From Rhabdophis nuchalis (taxonomy: Eukaryota; Chordata; Lepidosauria; Squamata; Natricidae), in contig CM077648.1 in assembly GCA_039707465.1 (NCBI GenBank), positions 23,746,119 through 23,810,118 of the forward strand: a stretch of 64,000 nucleotides of DNA. Reading direction: 5' to 3'. Below the pieces are notes generated by a model. The model searched no databases. It saw only the letters and a program-made list of their open reading frames with translations, and was not told where the DNA came from. Shown piece after piece: positions 41,946 to 54,376 of this stretch (the stretch's first letter is position 1; every line of letters begins with the position of its first letter). A program made the translations under genes and the position numbers.

Positions 41946-43854
41946 GCAACTGTTCTTCATATGTTATTTGTGATTTATTTGTGAGCATACTCCTTAGTGC
42001 AGGGGTATGTGTGCAAAATGGGGACAATGACTTTCAGACCTGCATCAAGTTACAAGCTACAATTCCAGCATGTATGTATGTAATGACATTACTATGATTT
42101 GCTGTTCCGTGATTTGCATTCCTCTGATGCTGTTCTGCATAACAAAATGGTTGACTTCAATTCTGGGCCAATTTTCAGTCATGACATGAATTCAGTCATA
42201 AAGTTGTGCAATTTTTACTGTAATTAAAAAACTCCTCCCAAGGCCATTTAGCTTCATATATATTTCTCTCCTCCCAATCTTTCACAGAGATATATTTCCT
42301 TACCTCAACTAACATTTCATCTTAATTTTAAAGGTTACAATGGGAAGTTTTGTAACTAGGATAATGAATGTGATAGAGAGGAGTTTGGATAGTATTAACA
42401 CTGGTTGAAAAGTCAACTCATGAAGTAACTGAATCATGATTAAAGCTGAAAATGGGGACGGCATATCCTGATCAAGAAATACTGGTTAAAATTCAGAAAT
42501 GATTTCTATGCTATGGCCTTGATGATTTTAGTAGTTATTCCAAATAATTCTCAAGACAATATATTGAAATGTGCAGTACCCAATGCTTGACTCAAGGAAA
42601 ATTCTGGAACAAGAGGGGTAATGAAATATTTTTTTTTCTTCAAATAATGACATATCTTTTATTGGGATTTATTTATAAATCTAACTCCAATTGGTGTCAC
42701 ACTTCCATTTTTATTTTCTCTATTTCAGACATGTCCATTTATTAAGTTTTGTTAGCATATAGTTAAGATGCTAAAAAGCCTCAGGGAGCCCTTTTCTGGA
42801 TTTCTTTTGTGAAACAGTGGTTTAATCTTGTTTTTCATCATCAAAAAAAAGTGCACATTTACACACATTACTGATTCATTTAAGGGCAGGAACTTGATTG
42901 TCATTGTCCCTTCTGTGGTTTCTTTTTTTAAAAATTTTTGTGATGAATATGTGCAAAACAAACAACTTTATTAAACAATTTAGAATACCACCAGAAAGAT
43001 AATAAAATAGTTTGACTTGTTGATGTTAACAATTCTGACATAGTGGGTGGCATGCACAGAGATAATCTCATTAAAGGAAACATGGGATAGTTGGAAGCTT
43101 GAAGCAAATAGTGGATTATTTTTTTTTATATGTTACCACAATTGTAAACAGCCATATGTGATCCCAGCTTCTGGGCATATGCAGATACAAGCACAGCTGG
43201 AAGTGCTTCTGCTAGAAGTCATTTAGAGAAACAAGCAACTAATTCTTGACAGTTTAAAATGATCGTTGACGAAGGGCCTAAATGGCAAAACAATACAGAA
43301 AAAACCAAAAACCAAATATATATATGTTCTTTGTCCTTGAACTAATACATAACTTCTCAAACCAAGGCTATTTTGAAGCCCTAAAATGAAAACCAATAAT
43401 TTCATTAAAGTTAGTCTTGGCAAGACAAAAAAATAGACCATTCAGTTTTAATTTTTTTTTAAAAAAAACACCTCTCTCATGGGGTTTCAACTACCTGCCA
43501 CTAGCTTGCAAAATTGAAAGTGAGATTTGACCGCACTCCCATTTTGTTTGCACAAATCTGATCAATTTTTTTGCAGCACCCTCCAAGTTCCTCGTGTCCC
43601 ACAGTTTGAAAAACATTGGCCAAATTCTGTCAGAGTGATCCTGGCCCTTAGTTAGGATTTAATGGTCTAAAGCTATAACTTCAAAAGAAGTGTGATTTTG
43701 ATGTACAATACCAAATGTTAGACATACAAATAATAAAACGATATCAGTACTTTACAAAATGGTCCAGAATGCTGAGGTAAACAGCCAGACAGGCCTGGAA
43801 GTCATCTTTTACATTGGGCCTTCAGGCCTGCCACATTTTCTACTGTGGGAAAAT
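41946..43854. other. Unassigned spacer
   Basis: About 1.9 kb of AT-rich sequence without recognisable element or coding motif. Confidence 0.45.
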
Positions 43855-44158
43855 GTGAGGGGGGATTATATGGAGTATGGGAAATATACAATCTAAATAA
43901 TATTCCTTTCTCAGAGAGTCAAGGACATGTTGCCCTGAACCTGGAGTGGTGTGACTGGGAGGCATCTCCAGTTCGGACGGTGGCTGATTGGACCATGTGA
44001 TGGGTAGGGATTTGAACTTTCACTTGGGTGGGGAAAACCTGGAAGTTTTCAGATTTGGGTTTTCCTAGATGTGCCAATATGACATCTCTAATAAAATTGA
44101 ACTTTGAGGAAACTCAAGTCTCGGAGTCTTCTTTCATTGGGAGTTTACTTGGAACCCA
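43855..44158 (+). mobile_element. LTR-like sequence, uncertain
   Basis: TGTGAGGGGGGATTATATGG opens a stretch that ends with an AATAAAATTGAACTTTGAGG signal region, and closes near GGAACCCAGACA. The order and TG...CA ends fit a solo LTR, but no target duplication is seen. Confidence 0.35.
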
Positions 44159-44183
44159 GACACAGCCTCTAGTCTACTGGTTC

Positions 44184-44510
44184 TCGATAGTCCTTGCAGC
44201 CATTTGTTTAGTGACCGTTTGAAGTTACAGCAACACTTAAAAAAAAAAGAGCAACTTATGACTGGTCTTTTCACCCCCGTCAAAATTTGGGCCTTGGCAA
44301 CCATCATGTATTTACAATGATTGTAGTGTTTGGGGATCATGTGATTACCATTTGTGGCCTTCCCAGCTGGCTTCCAACAAGGAAAGTCAATGGAAGAAGT
44401 CAGATATGCTTAATGACCAGGATTCCCTTAGCTGCAATGGTTTGCTTAACCAAGGTTGCTTAGCAATGGAACTTCTGGTCCCAATTGTGGTAATAGTTGA
44501 GAACTACTTG
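44184..44510. mobile_element. Tc1/mariner-type MITE, diverged
   Basis: Body landmarks (TTTAGTGACCGTTTGAAGTT, AAAGTCAATGGAAGAAG, CCAATTGTGGTAATAGTTGA) match the copies at 15250 and 41115. The ends are eroded. Confidence 0.75.
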
Positions 44511-44558
44511 CATCTAATTCAGTTCAAGTATTGAGGCCCCCTCAGAGATCATTTAGGG

Positions 44559-44739
44559 CAGCTGCCCCCAACCTTTTCAGCACCAGGGACCAGTTCCATG
44601 GAGAGAGGTTTTTCCGCGGACTGGAGGGGGTGTGATTTTGCCTGCATCCTGCAGATGGGGGTTTGTTTGTTTGTGTGGCCTGGTTTCTGGCATGCTGCAG
44701 CCTAGTGCTGATCCATGGACTAGGAGTTGGGGACTCCTG
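44559..44739. mobile_element. hAT MITE with perfect 8-bp duplication
   Basis: Termini CAGCTGCCCCCAACC and GTTGGGGACTCCTG. Both flanks are ATTTAGGG (44551-44558 and 44740-44747). 181 bp. It lies 34 bp from the next MITE. Confidence 0.95.
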
Positions 44740-44772
44740 ATTTAGGGTCCTCACGGGATGCATGGTGGTGGG

Positions 44773-45018
44773 CAGGGGTGAGTTCCGGCTGCCACTATTG
44801 CCGGTTCGCTCAGGGATGCGGTGCACATGAGCAGTGCAACAAAAATTGCTCTGCGCATGCGCAGAAGGCAAAAACAAAATGGCAGTGCCTATGGTGCAGC
44901 TCAGATAACCAGTTCAGGGGCATGGCAGGCCTAGGTTGCTGCCGGTTCCAGGGACCCAGGCCACCAAGTTACTACCAGTTCAGCTGAACTGGTCCTAACT
45001 GGTAGGAACCCACATCTG
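44773..45018. mobile_element. hAT MITE with 8-bp duplication
   Basis: Termini CAGGGGTGAGTTCCGGC and GTAGGAACCCACATCTG. Flanks GTGGTGGG and ATGGTGGG, 7 of 8 matching. It belongs to the 22438 and 3320 family. Confidence 0.9.
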
Positions 45019-45026
45019 ATGGTGGG

Positions 45027-46135
45027 GAACTAGTCTGTGACAGCCTGACCATCGTTCCACCTTTCAGTTTTTGACGTACCATTGGTTTCACGATTCCTGG
45101 ATATAAAGTTTCTTCGACGGAAAGCCACATAAACTTCAAATGTTTGTTGACTCTAACTGATGATTTCTAAGTCACACTAAGGAAATGTGCCTTTCAACAG
45201 AAAAGCCATTTCTCACCCTGTAGGTAGCCACGGAGGTTTAGAGGGATAAAAGAAACAACATTACTGTCAATTAAATCCTGTCATTTAACAACCACAACAC
45301 CTTTTTCCACCTGACAAAAATAAAAATAAAAAACCCCTTACGCTCAGGACTTTCAAAGTGGCTCAATTTAATGCCAGACAAGATAATAAAATATTCTTTT
45401 TGTTCAGCTTCTTCTGTCTTATTGGAGAAAATAAGGGTAGATCATGTTGTTCTATGTTATTCCTTGTTGAAGGAGTATTTATTCAACTCTGTATTATGCC
45501 TATTTCAATAAATATGTTGAATGTTTTGACTTTTTTTTCTTTTGAAAGAACACTATCCAGATATACCAAAATAAGCAATGTAATTGCAAGACAGTAGCTG
45601 ATTAAAATTTGTTTTGGAAGATGTTGAAGTAAGTCGATATTAGCCAGTATTAATATAATATTAAGCCTGTCCAGATGCAGAAAATATGAATGTTGAATAT
45701 TCTGCTTTTTTTCTTCTTTTAGTTTTTATTTACTAGTCTTTTAATATTTAGTAGATCAAAATAAACAAATATTAAAGGATCACTCTAACCCAGGTTTCAG
45801 GGGAGTATCCTCAGTTGGTCTCCTTAAATTATCATTTTTCTCATCAAGAATTCTATTACACCCACTTGGGTATTTATATCCTCTTTGAAAAACAGTATTG
45901 CTTGGTAAGTTTGTTAGTCTTGTGGCTTTAGCAAATGCTTGAACTCTCCTGCCTACAATAGCCACTTCTCTTAGCAGCCTTCCAATATGATCCACAACAC
46001 ACAACACACAAACAAAGGGTGACCTCTGTCTGTCTGTTTGCTGTCTAATGCCATAGGTACTTTCACAACAACCTGGTTGTGTACAAAAGAACAAAGTTTC
46101 ACCATACAGAAAGAGCAAGTATCTGCAAATTATGA
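45027..46135. other. Unassigned; contains an unrecognised minus-strand frame
   Basis: A 112-codon minus frame at 45780-46118 is the longest open stretch here. I recognise no domain in it, and its cysteine-containing start gives no clear motif. The rest shows nothing. Confidence 0.4.
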
Positions 46136-46143
46136 CACTGTTC

Positions 46144-46546
46144 CAGGGGTGAAATGCTACCGGTTTGGGCTGTTTTCCCCAAACTGGTAGTAAAAAAAAT
46201 GCTAGAAATCAGCTGATCATTGGAACTTTTAAAAAATGTTTTTAAAGCATGTTTTTACTATCGGTTCCAGTGAACCAGTAGTTCTGACAATCAGCTGTGT
46301 GTGACGATCAGCTGTGCTGCACAATTTATATTCGCTAGAAAGCAGGAAATCCTGCAGCACAGTTGTGTCTCCTCCCCCCCCCCCCGGTTATTCTACTTAA
46401 CTTTGCAGACTCAGAAAAGGCTTCTTAATCCTCCTTTTTCAGTGCTGCAGGGTAGTGCCTATGGTGTGCATTTGGCACACATGCATGCAGAAAGCAAACC
46501 GGTAGCAAAGCGAACTGGTAGCAGACTTCAGAGCATTTCACCCCTG
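46144..46546. mobile_element. hAT MITE, 403 bp, perfect terminal repeats and duplication
   Basis: CAGGGGTGAAATGCT and its exact complement AGCATTTCACCCCTG form 15-bp terminal repeats. Both flanks are CACTGTTC (46136-46143 and 46547-46554). A C-run at 46374-46385 lies inside. Non-coding. Confidence 0.97.
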
Positions 46547-46554
46547 CACTGTTC

Positions 46555-47361
46555 CAAAAGGGAGCTAGCAAATAGTAGAGTCCATTAGTTATAGATTTTA
46601 TTAATTTGCCTTTCTTTGAGATTATAGTTCTATGAATGTGTGCCAGAATTGTGTTAGCGAAAACCTGGCTTTCAATCATAATAATGATCAATCATTGTGT
46701 TTCAAAGACAGGATAGGATTAATTATAGGGTAGATATTGGATTATTATAATTCCAGCAAAAAAGCTCCATTTGATCTATTTCTCATTCATAAGGCTTAAC
46801 AGCTGCAGAGAATTCATGCCACTTCCCTCTGTTTTCAAAATGCTGGCAAAGGTTTCTGCTATTTATGGAATATTTGGGAGGAAATCTTGATATCCTTCCA
46901 AAGGTGGGTCAATTCCTTAAAAGGAAAATGTGAGAGCACATTTTCGAAACGGAAAAAGATTCTATCTCACAGGCAAGAAGGCCTATTCCAAGCGTGGCAG
47001 AAACTCATCAGTGAAAAAGTGACAGGAAGAGAAATATAACATCTCTTTTTTCGAAGGCAATCAGAAATCAGTGCAAATATATGGGAGCTCAGCTGTGCAA
47101 TGTCACATCAAATTACTTTCCATCTTGCCTAGCGTAGGCTCCTCTGTGCCGGCAGTGATTACACTTGCATCATTCTGCGTTAAAATAGAAAATTACGTGG
47201 AAATAGAAGAGGTCAGAGGTCAGAGATGCAGCCTACCATTATCTCTTTAGAGGCCTTTGGAGGGGAAGCCTTTCTTTGCCCTTTTTGGGAAAGATGAGCT
47301 GGGGATGAATTTAAGAAGACCGAATGATTGTCTCAAGGCTTGTAAATTATCAAGGCACCCA
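46555..47361. other. Unassigned spacer
   Basis: No recognisable element or coding motif. Confidence 0.45.
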
Positions 47362-47367
47362 TTTAAT

Positions 47368-47680
47368 ATCAGAGTTTGTTGCAGAAAAATCAAATCCAGA
47401 AAGCACACACGGACAATTGATTCAGCTGGATTCATTAACTTCTTTATATACATAATAACAGATGAATAAATGTACAATACCAATAGTTGATTCTTACAAG
47501 CAGAACACAAGCAGGAGAGAACAGCTTCATCTCAGAGTTCAGAGCAGACAGGGTAGTTTCACTTTCGATTCTCAGCACAGACTCAGATCTGTTTAAGTTC
47601 CCACTGGCTGACTTAGTTGCTATGCCTATTCATTGGCTGACCTTGTTACCATGTCTCTCCCAGTCATGAATATTCTAACA
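47368..47680 (-). mobile_element. Solo LTR, antisense
   Basis: On the minus strand the segment starts TGTTAGAATATTCATGAC and carries a TATATAAAG box (complement of 47443-47452). It ends near CTCTGAT. TTTAAT occurs on both sides (47362-47367 and 47681-47686). The order and duplication fit a solo LTR of about 313 bp; the 3' end lacks a clean CA. Confidence 0.6.
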
Positions 47681-48054
47681 TTTAATCACCAGTTTAAACT
47701 CTCCAAACTTTTCAAAAGCTGACTTTGGTTTGGATTTAGAGTCCTCCCCCTCATGCTCACAGCCAATGTCCATTTCAGTGTTTGTTCTCTGACCATCTGC
47801 TGAGGAGCAGATTTACTTATTTATTAAATTTATTTACTGCCCATTTACCATTTACAAAGTGACTCTATAGATTGGCTCTATAATGGTGCATCGGGACCAT
47901 CCAATGAAACGTACAACTTTTAAAGCAGAGTATATCTCCCTACGTGATCCCAGGAGTTACAATTGTTTTCTTGGCTGGAAAAATCTAAGATGATATTGTC
48001 AACATTTGTTGACTTAATGTATGTAGGATTATATCTGGGTTTGTATGTGTGAAA

Positions 48055-48165
48055 GATAGATAGGTCGGTAGGTAGGTAGTTAGGTAGGCAGATAGACAGA
48101 CAGACAGACAGACACAGAGAGACAGCTAGAGAGAGAGGGAGGGAGGGAGGAGAGAGAGAAGATAG

Positions 48166-48196
<31 letters not shown>

Positions 48197-48202
48197 GATA
48201 GA
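48055..48202. repeat. Compound tetranucleotide microsatellite
   Basis: TAGG, then GACA, GAGA, GGGA and GATA units follow one another. The GATA part is of the type abundant in snakes. Confidence 0.95.
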
Positions 48203-48209
48203 ATCCCCA

Positions 48210-48580
48210 AAGTGCTTTTTCAATTGGACTTTCTTTCCTTTCCTTTGAAGGAACAAGATTCAGCAGCCTACACTTTAAAGACAAAGACCACTCTTTTGAA
48301 GACAGCAAAGTCCACATTCTGGACACCCATTTGTACACCCATATTCAAGTGACCCTGAGGGCACCAAAAAATCTCCCAGTGGCCTCAATGACTCTCAGAG
48401 ATAATGACCAGATGACTTCAAAAAATATAAATCCTCCCATTCTTCACTTTTTAGTCAGAATGGAAGAAGCTTCTTGGGTAAGAAGCAAAACATCTTCAAA
48501 AAAGCCCAAAGTCCAATTGCCTTTGAAAAAGCACTTTTGGGACAACCAGGACTTGGATGATTGAGAATCTCCATAGCTAT
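48210..48580. repeat. Fold-back repeat family copy with a central insertion
   Basis: CCAAAGTGCTTTTTCAATTG at the left, then GTCCAATTGCCTTTG and GATTGAGAATCTCCATAGC at the right, match the copies at 29648 and 58685. About 200 bp of unrelated sequence lies between the arms (48250-48460). Confidence 0.65.
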
Positions 48581-48725
48581 AAATAATGTATGTACATGTG
48601 TATGGGAGGTGTGTATGGGAGGATCTCTTTCTCTCCTTCTCCCTGACAGGCTTGACTTCACTTTTTCTCTTCAATTTGTGCCTGTGGCACACAAATTTCA
48701 TAGCTTTTCCATACCTTTCCTCTCA

Positions 48726-50288
48726 TCTATATAAATAAAAATGTAAAATAGTTTGTGCAAAGCTGCTAATCTCAGAAAGTTCGGCACCAATCGGCACCAA
48801 ATTTTCACACAATGTTCCCAAGGACTTCCGATGCAATCATACGTACATTTTGTGTGGCTGGCACACATGTGTCATGTGCAAGCAGCACAAACGTAAAAGG
48901 TACGTACTTCTCAGGTTTTCCCCTCCCTGTAGCTCCTCCCATCCGGCTGCTTCTTATGATGCATCAATGCACACACCCCTCACATTTCCAATGGTCATTT
49001 CCTCAGCAATCGAATAAGCCTCTAACGTCCCCACACTGCATGGAGGCCTACTAGGCTGAAAATTAGGCATGGGGGGTAGCACATTCCTATGTGGCCCATT
49101 TTTGGTCCCAGGAGGCTGTATGGAGGCCTACTAGGCCCAAAACTAGGCATGGGGGATAGCACACTCCCAGGTGGCCCATTTTTGGTCCGAGGAGGCTGCA
49201 TGGTAGGTAGGTAGAGGGATAGAGAGAGAGGGAAAAATACAGTATGTATGTATGTATGTATGTATGTATGTATGTATGTATGTATGTATGTATGTATGTA
49301 TGTATGTAGGTAGGTAGGTAGGTAGGTAGGTAGAGGGATAGAGAGAGAGGGAAAAATACAGTAGGTAGGTAGGTAGAGGGATAAAGAGAGAGAGAGGGAG
49401 AAATACAGTAGGTAGGTAGGTAGAGGGATAAAGAGAGAGAGAGAGGGAAAATACAGTAGGTAGGTAGGTAGAGGGATGAGAGAGAGAGGGAGAAATACAG
49501 TAGGTAGGTAGGTAAAGGGATAGAGAGAGGGGGGGAAATACAGTAGGTAGGTAGGTAGATAGAGGGATAACGAGAGAGAGGGTAATACAGTAGATAGGTA
49601 GGTTGAGGGATAAAGAGAGAGAGAGGGAAAAATACAGTAGGTAGGTAGGTAGGTAGAGGGATAAAGAGAGAGAGATGGAAAAATGCAATATGTAGGTAGG
49701 TAGGTAGGTCGAGGGATAAAAAGAGAGAGAGGGAAAAATACAGTAGGTAGGTAGGTAGGTAGGTAGGTAGGTAGGTAGGTAGGTAGAGGAATAAAGAGAG
49801 AGAGAGGGAAAATACAGTAGGTAGGTAGGTAGAGGAATAAAGAGAGAGAGAGGGAAAATACAGTAGGTAGGTAGGTAGGTAGGTAGAGGGATAAAGAGAG
49901 AGTGAGCGAAAAATACAGTAGGTAGATAGGTAGAGGGATAGAGAGAGAGGGGGGGAAAATACAGTAGGTAGGTAGGAAGGTAGGGAGGTAGAGGGATAAA
50001 GAGAGAGGGAGGGAAAATACAGCAGGTAGGTAGGTAGAGGGATAGAGAGAGGGAGAAATACAGTAGGTAGGTAGGTAGGTAGGTAGAGGGATAGAGAGAG
50101 GGAGGAAAAATACAGTAGGTAGGTAGCTAGAGGGATAGATAGAGAGGGAGAAATACAGTAGGTAGGTAGGTAGGTTGGGGGTTATATGGTGGTTGTGTGT
50201 ACGTGTTTGTGTATGCAGGTGTACAACACAGAGTGGTTGGCCATTTAACCAGACTGGGCCACAGCAATGTGTGGCCGGGTACAGCTAG
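48726..50288 (+). mobile_element. Non-autonomous Helitron with expanded internal minisatellite
   Basis: The 5' end TCTATATAAATAAAAATG follows an A, and the 3' end CTAG is followed by T, as in Helitrons that insert between A and T. A hairpin with a 7-bp stem (GGCCACA/TGTGGCC at 50257-50263 and 50270-50276) lies 8 bases before CTAG, which is the diagnostic 3' signature. No Rep-helicase is encoded. A 1-kb minisatellite fills the interior. The ends match the short copy at 27116-27584. Confidence 0.92.
49203..50175. repeat. Minisatellite of TAGG/AGAG/AATACAG units inside the Helitron
   Basis: Higher-order units of about 45-55 bp each contain (TAGG)n, then AGAGGGATA, then (GA)n, then GGGAAAAATACAG. 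About 19 or 20 units are present with varying inner repeat numbers, including a pure (TATG)n run at 49242-49306. The 181-codon minus frame over it is a repeat artefact. Confidence 0.93.
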
Positions 50289-50893
50289 TTTATAATATAA
50301 ACTTTTGTGGGTGCTAAGTTTTTTTTATTATATTAAGCAAGATACTAGCTTTTCATGAAAAATTGCCAGGGATTAGGGTAGATTCTAAATAATGATATTG
50401 CTCCTTTTTCATTTTAAAATGAACTGCATTTGATTGGAAGCAAGAGCAACAAAATTATGCATAGGCTGGGGTTTTCTCTCTTGCAAAATTAACCTATGAA
50501 GAAAAGATGAGCGATGCTGATCGGAGCAGAAATGATAATCTGGATTTTATAACACCTTTACTAGGCTGCACTGATTTAGCTTCTGTTACATGCAATTTGT
50601 TATTTATTCTTAATAAATAACTATTGTGTTAAAAATAAATAAAAAATATTACTATTTGTCTGCCTGTTCTACCAATTTTACTTCAAACCAATTATTGACT
50701 CTGTTTCTCTCCAGCTAGAAAAAATATTTCTTTCTGTAGCTTTGCATTGTATGTCATCTACCTACCCTATCCTGATCTGCTTTTTATTTACTTACAAAAA
50801 AATCTATATTTTCCTGTAACAGCCACTGTTGGCAACAAAATAATGTTAAACTGTCAGATTTGCAAAAGTGATTATATTTTATTGGTACTAAAT
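50289..50893. other. Unassigned spacer
   Basis: AT-rich, nothing recognised. Confidence 0.45.
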
Positions 50894-50911
50894 ATGAGAA
50901 TTAAGCCCTCT

Positions 50912-51142
50912 GTGGTGCCTAGAGGTGGAGCTCTTGCCTCACAATGAGGAGGTTGTGAGTTCGATCCTTGATAGAGGCAGATATTTCTCTCTCTGGGCAC
51001 GATGAGAATATATCTGCTGAATATAACTCCGCATTGGCAACAGGGAAGGGCATCTGGCCAGTAAACACTCAGCTCCTTTCAGTTGTCCTGACTCCATCCC
51101 CCCCCCAAGGGATCATGGGGTCATTAAAAGGAGATGAGGATG
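50912..51142 (+). mobile_element. tRNA-derived SINE with 18-bp perfect duplication
   Basis: A tRNA-like head contains a box B-like GAGTTCGATCC near 50951 and a box A-like region near 50918. The body includes GGCAACAGGGAAGGGCATCTGG, and the tail is made of GATGAG-type units. ATGAGAATTAAGCCCTCT lies on both sides (50894-50911 and 51143-51160). The duplication is perfect, so the insertion is young. Confidence 0.9.
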
Positions 51143-51364
51143 ATGAGAATTAAGCCCTCTCCAACTATTAGATAATACACATAATTTGCCTTTTTCCTAG
51201 TACAGCATTGGCTTTGCTAATATAAAGAATGTAAGAATGTATTTTGGTCTCATAAGTTATAAAGGGGACACATGGCTTTTGTGATGTCAAAGTTAGGCAG
51301 AATGGCAGACACCATCTTTTACCTCCAAATGCTAAATGTAACCTGTCACATCATCTGTCATACT

Positions 51365-51940
51365 TGTTGCTGTGGTGGCCTGCTGGCGACCAGAGGAGCT
51401 GGCAGTAGAGTCGGACAATGAGGAGGTTGGGGAGGAACATGGGCCAGTCCTGGGGGCTGAGGAAAGTTCAGACGAGGGCTCTGTGTCGGAGGCAGAGAGT
51501 GATGTAGACAGCAGTGAGGCAGAGGAACAGCTGGAGCCTGTTCCCAGTGTGCGCATGTGCAGAGCTGTCAAAAGACAACAACAACTAAGAAAGCAGGGTC
51601 AACTTAGCAGGTGATTGGCCCCTTCCATAGGAAACAAAAGAGGAGCGAACAGGGAGTGGCCTTTTGCAGGAAACAATTCATTCATTCGGTCGTTTCAAGA
51701 GTGGAAAGTTCTGTTTGCCACTATAAAAGACTGTGGTAAGTTTTGCCTTGCCTTGTGTTTGGAAACTAGTTATCTGGCAGCTCTCCAAATGAGATAAGGT
51801 TCGTGTTGGTAAACATTCCTCGGAAAGACTGTTTGCTAAGTCTTGTTGACTGAATGAAAGGAATTCACAGTTGTGTAAATAAAAGGGGTTTTACCAGGAC
51901 CAAAATGCTTCTTACTTTTTAAGGAAGCCTGGATCAGAAC
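51365..51940 (+). mobile_element. Solo LTR of the TGTTGTGGCC family
   Basis: It starts TGTTGCTGTGGTGGCC and ends CCTGGATCAGAACA. A TATAAAAGACTG promoter-like box is at 51723 and AATAAAAGGGGTTTT near 51878. It aligns along most of its length with 54377-55089, including GGAACAGCTGG and TGGCAGCTCTCCAA. No clear target duplication. Confidence 0.75.
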
Positions 51941-53689
51941 AATCACATTCATTTTTAAGGCTGATTATGAACTCTATATCTTATCTCAAAAGTACTATTG
52001 TTATCAACAAATACCTGATCTAATATCTGTATTGTTCATTATTGCTAAGGAACTGAAAAAGCTGCTTTGTGTGCATGAGCCAACATAACACTGAGTAGTA
52101 GAATTACATGACTTGTTAAAATATTGTTTGGTGTTTTGATAATAAACCACCAACAATTTACATTTATTATCATAAGCAAATCAAAATAACTTTAAAAAGG
52201 GAGGGGCAAAAGTAAGACCGATTATCTAGTAAATGAAGAGATTTGAATTAATTGTTTTAAAAGGCTGTCTGAATTCTTGTGTACTCAGCAGCAAATTCTG
52301 ATTTTGTTCTCAATTCATTTTGGCTTGCAGGCTCCTCAGCTGTTTAGTAGGCATATTAACAATTCTCCCTTTGTGATCATAGATACTCGCTTATTTGAAA
52401 ATGCACCAATATTGCATTGGCTTTGAATCTGAAAAAATCAAGCCAATATTTCAATTGCCTTCTCAAATTTGGTAGAATTTCTGATTCAATATTTCAAACA
52501 AATGCTAATGACAAACAACAGATCAGCGGGCATTTCTAGGGAGATTTGCTAAGGAGTTTTATATCCCTGAATGGGTGACTACTTTCATCCACATTGGATA
52601 CGCTGTTCGCCACACTCCCAGGAGCCCCTTGTCTATTTCAATCAGCCCAACTCAAGTGACCACTTTTGCTGGTTTGTTACACTCAGGATTTGAAAGGACA
52701 ACTAACTTCATAGAACTCAGTGGAATTGCTCCACACTGAGCTACAAGGGTTTTTTTTTTGTTCAGCCTTTTGTTTCATTGGAAGATGAGTGCGAGGAGAC
52801 AGGAAGAGAATAAACTGATTGGGTGGTTTGAAGCAGAGAGAGTGCACGTTGATTGGTTGGGTTCTCAGGGCTCAGTAGATAGGCAGTGCCTTTTGCAAGT
52901 CTTAAACCCATAGATCACATTTCAGACCTGTGGATGGTGATAAGGATGTGAATTCCCATAGCACCTTGGGGATACATTGCAGATGAAATGATTTGTGGTT
53001 CAACAGCACATCTCACATTCTATCTATCTGGAAATTATTATCACAAAAAGCGAAGAAAAAGGAAAAGTCCCTTCAATTTCATGAAGAGGTTAAAATTATT
53101 ATATAATATTGACCTTTCTCTGAACAAAGACAGGAAAACATCCCTCCTAAAGCCTTTTCTAGGGAAAAAAAAATACCCCTCTTACTGTCAATAGGAAGCT
53201 ATTACACAGTATTCTATTAAAAATATTGAAAGTTCTAAACAGTAATCTTTATGAGAAATAAGGAAAGATCAGGAATAAAATCTCAGTTCTGGAACCCACC
53301 ATAAAGAACCAATCGTCCACAAAAGTATCTTGTCAGACCTCCTCAGGCGAGCATGCAGTTTGCTTCTTTAAAAATAAAAATTTAAGCTATTGCAAGAAGC
53401 TCATCTTACAATATTTGTGACTAGATAAAGCCAAATATTGAGACACAAGGAAAAGACTGTTCTTGCTGAATTAATTCACTGGGTTCACATATATTGCACC
53501 ATGCCCTAGTGAAATTTATTTTGTCTTAATGTGTTATGTTAACATAGCCTGTAGTGTTCATGAAGGATAATTTATGATTAGTATGTCAAAATTCAGACAA
53601 ATGTGACATTCAATGGTTGAAGATATCAGGTTTTACAATGATGCAGAAACTCAATTAACATGCATTTGGACAGTAAGCCAACATCTTTG
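51941..53689. other. Unassigned spacer
   Basis: About 1.7 kb with no recognisable element or coding motif. Confidence 0.45.
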
Positions 53690-53935
53690 AGGCTTCCTCC
53701 TTAAGCACAGTGGCCCACCAATCCTTGTGGGCTAGAATGGCCTCAGCAGGGATAAGGTCAGGACCGGGGACTTTTCCAGGTTTAAGTTGCCCAATTAGCT
53801 TCATGGTAGTGGCGAGGTTGACAGGAGGCCATTCAGGGAGGTGGTCGGGAGGTGGCCTTTTATAGGCAATATATATGGATCTCAGTCGGTTCCTGGCTTG
53901 TTTACACTGTATGTTAAACCAGGGGGTTTAATGCT
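53690..53935 (-). pseudogene. LINE fragment, junction of endonuclease and reverse transcriptase
   Basis: On the minus strand one frame reads through WFNIQCKQARNRLRSIYIAY and then LKPGKVPGPDLIPAE, the segment between the endonuclease and the first RT block in non-L1 LINEs. Both ends are truncated. The clade is not settled. Confidence 0.75.
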
Positions 53936-54155
53936 CAATTCGAATTGATCATACTCCCAAACCATAGATTTAGATCCCCATAATGGTTAGATGGTATGGT
54001 TGACAGAATGGCCCTTGCCATCGATTCTGCCTGTTGTCTCCCACCCTTCAGTAGGGCCCGGCTGTACATCCACATGTGATCTGTTTATCTTGTCTTTTGG
54101 TCTATGACCGCAATAAAGTTTTATTTATTTATTTATTTATTTTATTTGAGCCTTC
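53936..54155 (+). mobile_element. LINE 3'-end-like sequence with (ATTT)n tail
   Basis: GACCGCAATAAAGTTTTATT and an ATTT tandem tail end this stretch. No coding part is visible, and it may be unrelated to the antisense fragment next to it. Confidence 0.5.
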
Positions 54156-54376
54156 ATGTTCGGAATAAGAGAGAAACCTACCAAAGGTATTATCTTAGAC
54201 AATGTTAATACCTCTAGGATAATACGGTGACTTTTTCCTACCATCTATGCGAAGTAAAACTTTCATCATAACACAAAATATTGCACCAATCTATAATGAT
54301 CATCCCCTCAACAGGATTAAGACAGTTCTGAGATGAATCATGGGATTTAATATCAATCAATATTGAGTATGCATAA

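Noticed and set aside
48055..49340. Possible CRISPR-like or regularly spaced repeat array
   Set aside because: Units are contiguous short tandem repeats without unique spacers, in a vertebrate-type genome.
49143..49688. 181-codon minus-strand open frame rich in Y, L, P, T and S
   Set aside because: It is the translation of the TAGG/GA minisatellite inside the Helitron. The periodicity is that of the DNA repeat.
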